Source of the DNA: JASEJA01 sp038872535
GTDB lineage: Archaea > Thermoproteota > Bathyarchaeia > Bathyarchaeales > Bathycorpusculaceae
Length of the DNA: 8,068 nucleotides
NCBI GenBank assembly: GCA_038872535.1
Contig: JAVZJY010000051.1
Coordinates: 1 to 8,068, forward strand
Reading direction: 5' to 3'
This document shows, piece by piece, positions 6,299 through 8,068 of this stretch. Under the pieces are notes generated by a model. That model saw only the letters and a list, made by a program, of their open reading frames with translations, was not told the origin of the DNA and did no database searches. Every line of letters starts with the position of its first letter. The stretch's first letter is position 1. A program made the translations under genes and the position numbers.

Positions 6299-7504
6299 TC
6301 ATCTTTTCATCAGTCCCAACAACAGCAAAGCTGATGCAAAAGACAAAAGAGCAGCATAAACGAACGACAGTTCTGGTGACACTAACGCCCAAATAGTGCC
6401 CACGACGAAGCTTGAGATGAAGTCTCCAATGCCATCTATCGTTTGCAGTACTCCATAGCCTGTTCCTCTTATGTTGGAAGGCAGAAGATCAGCTGCATAA
6501 GCTTTCTCTAATGCCGTATAGGTTGCCGCACTTATTCCTGAGAGAACAAATAGAAAAATAAAAAAGTATATGTCAGTTGCGTAGACGAAACCTAGTGATG
6601 TGATTCCAAATAAGAGGAAACCAAAAAATGCTAGGAGTGATTTTCTACCTAGTTTATCGCTTAGAGAACCTATTCCATAATCCGCTAAAGCTTGAGCGAT
6701 GTTCCTTACCATGTACAATAGTATTGATGCGCTTACTGCGATGATGACGCCACTAAGTGGAGTAAGAACCTCTTGCACTCTCAACAGAAGAAGAGTTCGG
6801 TTAAAGTTCGCTATTCCAAAGACAAACATTATGAATACAAAAACCCTGAAATCCTTAGGCAACGATTTCATGTGCCAAAAGAAACCCCTTTTTGCCTCTG
6901 GTTTTCTAATGGATTCTTTAACACCGATAGCTATGACTAGAACCGCAAGAGAACCAGGTATCAGAGATAAAAAGAAGACATTCCTTAGGCCTAACCACGA
7001 GATTAAAAGAAACGCGAGCAACGGCCCCAAAATTGCGCCTAAAGTATCCATGGCGCGATGAAACCCAAAAGCGTGACCGTAGAATCTCTTGTCAACAGAA
7101 TCTGCGAGAAGTGCATCACGTGGAGGTTCTCTCGTGCCTCTTCCCATCCAAGCCAAAACCCTGTAAACAAATATCTCTACCCAGCTTCGGGCGAAACCAA
7201 TGATTCCGACGAACAAACCTGTCAACAAGTAGCCCAGAACAACCAAGGGTTTCCTTCTTCGGAGTCTGTCGCTCAACCAGCCGGAGAATGTCTTAACAAA
7301 ACTGGATGAAGCGTCTGAAAGACCTGTTATTAAGCCGAGTATTTGAGGAGCACTTGCGGCGCCAACCAATTCTGTAATAAATGAAGGCAGTGCAGCAGTA
7401 GCCATCTCATGACTTGCGTCGCTAAACAAGCTTGTGAAACCCATCGCGGCGACATTTCTATTCAGCCATTTTCCATCGTTTTGATTGTTTGACTCATCTT
7501 TCAT
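6299..7504 (-). CDS. MFS transporter, MJ1317-like
   Basis: A 401-residue major facilitator superfamily protein, of normal length for the family and with about 11-12 hydrophobic helices. In 401-residue numbering, motif A of the first half is SGWLSDRLRRRK (74-85), repeated in the second half as GSLSDKLGRKSLL (279-291). GRGTREPPRDAL (121-132) and FHRAMDTLGAILGP (148-161) are signatures of the prokaryotic subgroup typified by MJ1317; the C-terminal half has ADLLPSNIRGTGYG (338-351). The substrate is unknown; members are usually labelled only as putative transporters. The start at 7504 is chosen because AAGGA (7518-7514, minus strand) sits 9 nt upstream. ATG 7528 would add eight polar residues and has no close SD. 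It is the last of three co-directional minus-strand genes, 76 nt after the 85-residue gene, so it may share their transcript. Nothing links it to the dehydrogenase operon. Confidence 0.88.
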   Translation of the reverse strand: MKDESNNQNDGKWLNRNVAAMGFTSLFSDASHEMATAALPSFITELVGAASAPQILGLITGLSDASSSFVKTFSGWLSDRLRRRKPLVVLGYLLTGLFVGIIGFARSWVEIFVYRVLAWMGRGTREPPRDALLADSVDKRFYGHAFGFHRAMDTLGAILGPLLAFLLISWLGLRNVFFLSLIPGSLAVLVIAIGVKESIRKPEAKRGFFWHMKSLPKDFRVFVFIMFVFGIANFNRTLLLLRVQEVLTPLSGVIIAVSASILLYMVRNIAQALADYGIGSLSDKLGRKSLLAFFGFLLFGITSLGFVYATDIYFFIFLFVLSGISAATYTALEKAYAADLLPSNIRGTGYGVLQTIDGIGDFISSFVVGTIWALVSPELSFVYAALLSFASALLLLGLMKR

Positions 7505-7513
7505 GTCTGACAA

Positions 7514-7518
7514 TCCTT
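7514..7518 (-). promoter_or_regulatory. Ribosome binding site deciding the MFS start
   Basis: AAGGA on the minus strand lies 9 nt before the ATG at 7504-7502. It falls inside the reading frame of the longer ATG start at 7528, which supports the shorter protein. Confidence 0.45.
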
Positions 7519-7544
7519 TGAATTTCATCTATTTCTAAGTCGAA

Positions 7545-7557
7545 AGGAAGCTTTCCT
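7545..7557. repeat. Short inverted repeat upstream of the MFS gene
   Basis: AGGAA, a 3-base spacer (GCT) and TTCCT form a perfect 5-bp inverted repeat, 40-52 nt upstream of the MFS start at 7504 and downstream of the 85-residue gene. It could be an operator half-site pair or an intercistronic hairpin, but repeats this short are common by chance. Confidence 0.25.
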
Positions 7558-7580
7558 AGTTCTGTCACTATTGCCTTTAA

Positions 7581-7838
7581 TCATTTTCTCCTAGCCGGGT
7601 AATCTTCTGGCGACCACTTGCCTTCTTCAATAGGAAAAAGCTCACCGATGAGACGCTGTATTCTAAGATTTGACAAATCCAAAATGTACTGCATTCCATC
7701 ATCGGTTTTTACAAGGTTTCCCCCGTTGGAATACCAGTTTAGTTTGTTGATTTTGTCGAGTTTCTGTCGTAAGTCGATTTCTTTTGACTTTAGCTTGATT
7801 TCAAATATCTGGTACATACTTTTCCGCAACCTATCCAT
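7581..7838 (-). CDS. Unrecognised small charged protein, 85 residues
   Basis: I do not recognise a family. The protein is soluble, with no signal peptide or membrane helix. Residues 1-33 are Lys/Leu/Ile-rich and look helical (MDRLRKSMYQIFEIKLK, then EIDLRQKLDKINKLN). A Gly/Asp turn region follows (WYSNGGNLVKTDDGMQYIL), then a second helical stretch (LSNLRIQRLIGELFP) and a charged tail ending SPEDYPARRK. It is called real because its ATG overlaps the stop of the upstream minus-strand reading frame by one base (TAATG, 7840-7836), a typical translational-coupling junction, and because its composition looks like a folded protein. No SD site is visible before the ATG, consistent with coupling. The opposing plus-strand frame at 7618-7851 is judged a shadow. 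Function unknown; it may act together with the gene before it. Confidence 0.65.
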   Translation of the reverse strand: MDRLRKSMYQIFEIKLKSKEIDLRQKLDKINKLNWYSNGGNLVKTDDGMQYILDLSNLRIQRLIGELFPIEEGKWSPEDYPARRK

Positions 7839-8068
7839 TAATATTCAATGATTTCTGTTTTTGCCAAACGTTGAATTTCTAAGCGACAGTTTTTAGCTAG
7901 TTGATTTAGTTCTCGTTCAATTTCCTCAAGCTTTGAAAAGTTGTTCTCATTAACAGAGAGTGCGTTGAGCTTTACCTCAATGCTACGGATTTTTTCAGCT
8001 ATTTCAAGAAACGCCCGTTTCTGTTTGTGCTGGCAAAGGCTGAAGGCTCTTCCCTCCGGATATGCTAA
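7838..8068 (-). CDS. Unrecognised coiled-coil-like protein, C-terminal 76 residues (5' end outside window)
   Basis: Reading the minus strand from the end of the window gives an open frame of 76 residues ending in TAA at 7840-7838. It contains no Met and no obvious start, so the gene probably continues beyond the window. The visible part starts LAYPEGRAFSLCQHKQK and continues through a long helical, Leu/Glu/Lys-rich stretch (FLEIAEKIRSIEVKLNAL, then FSKLEEIERELNQLAKN, ending LAKTEIIEY) with heptad-like spacing of hydrophobic residues suggesting a coiled coil. It overlaps the next gene by one base (TAATG), which supports both being translated from one message. No family is recognised and no function can be inferred. 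Confidence 0.55.
   Translation of the reverse strand, partial: LAYPEGRAFSLCQHKQKRAFLEIAEKIRSIEVKLNALSVNENNFSKLEEIERELNQLAKNCRLEIQRLAKTEIIEY

Noticed and set aside
6699..7309. Plus-strand open frames at 6699-7061 and 7058-7309 that touch each other.
   Set aside because: They lie wholly antisense to the well-conserved MFS gene, have unlikely compositions and match nothing I recognise.
6162..7549. An 11-base direct repeat GTCGAAAGGAA at 6162-6172 and 7539-7549, flanking the MFS gene, which could suggest insertion or att-like sites.
   Set aside because: About eight chance 11-base matches are expected in a window this long at even base composition, the copies are not extended by further matching bases, and nothing between them looks like an integrase or transposase.
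7618..7851. A 77-residue plus-strand frame opposite the 85-residue minus-strand gene.
   Set aside because: The minus-strand frame has a coupled TAATG junction and protein-like charged composition; the plus-strand frame has no SD site and mirrors it.
1..8068. CRISPR arrays, tRNA or rRNA genes, insertion sequences.
   Set aside because: Reading both strands by eye, I saw no regularly spaced repeats, no cloverleaf-like or conserved rRNA segments and no transposase frames.

Overview
The window looks archaeal. Four plus-strand genes encode the distal membrane arm of a complex-I-type oxidoreductase (NuoL/FpoL-, NuoM/FpoM- and NuoN/FpoN-like antiporter subunits). They are followed immediately by an FpoF/FrhB-type flavo-iron-sulfur protein that would feed in electrons from reduced F420 or a similar low-potential donor. 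An FpoF-type partner instead of the NuoEFG NADH module is typical of archaeal F420H2 dehydrogenases (Fpo in Methanosarcina, Fqo in Archaeoglobus) and of the Fpo-like complexes of uncultured lineages such as Bathyarchaeia. Moderate base composition, short SD sites, tight overlaps and an MJ1317-like MFS protein fit this. I cannot fix the lineage from the sequence; Bathyarchaeia or another Thermoproteota/Archaeoglobi-like group is a guess.

Layout. Bases 1-1518 hold the 3' three quarters of the L subunit, whose start lies upstream of the window. Bases 1533-3011 hold the M subunit, 3025-4530 the N subunit and 4547-6094 the FpoF-like protein. Junctions are ATGA overlaps or gaps of 13-37 nt, so the four are almost certainly one operon, probably preceded upstream by the remaining Fpo/Nuo subunit genes. 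Bases 6095-6298 are a short gap between convergent gene groups. The minus strand then carries, in transcription order, the 3' end of an unrecognised coiled-coil-like gene (8068 down to 7838), an unrecognised 85-residue gene overlapping it by one base (7838-7581), and an MFS transporter (7504-6299).

How the genes work together. The FpoF-like protein would oxidise F420H2 (or ferredoxin) through FAD and several [4Fe-4S] clusters and pass electrons to the peripheral arm encoded elsewhere. The L, M and N subunits would couple that electron flow to H+ or Na+ export. Two features stand out. The FpoF-like protein carries a C-terminal pair of CBS domains, absent from ordinary FpoF/FrhB, suggesting adenylate-controlled electron entry. 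The antiporter subunits also depart from the usual ion-path residues, most strikingly the N subunit, where both mid-membrane lysines (TM7 and TM8) are replaced by acidic residues.
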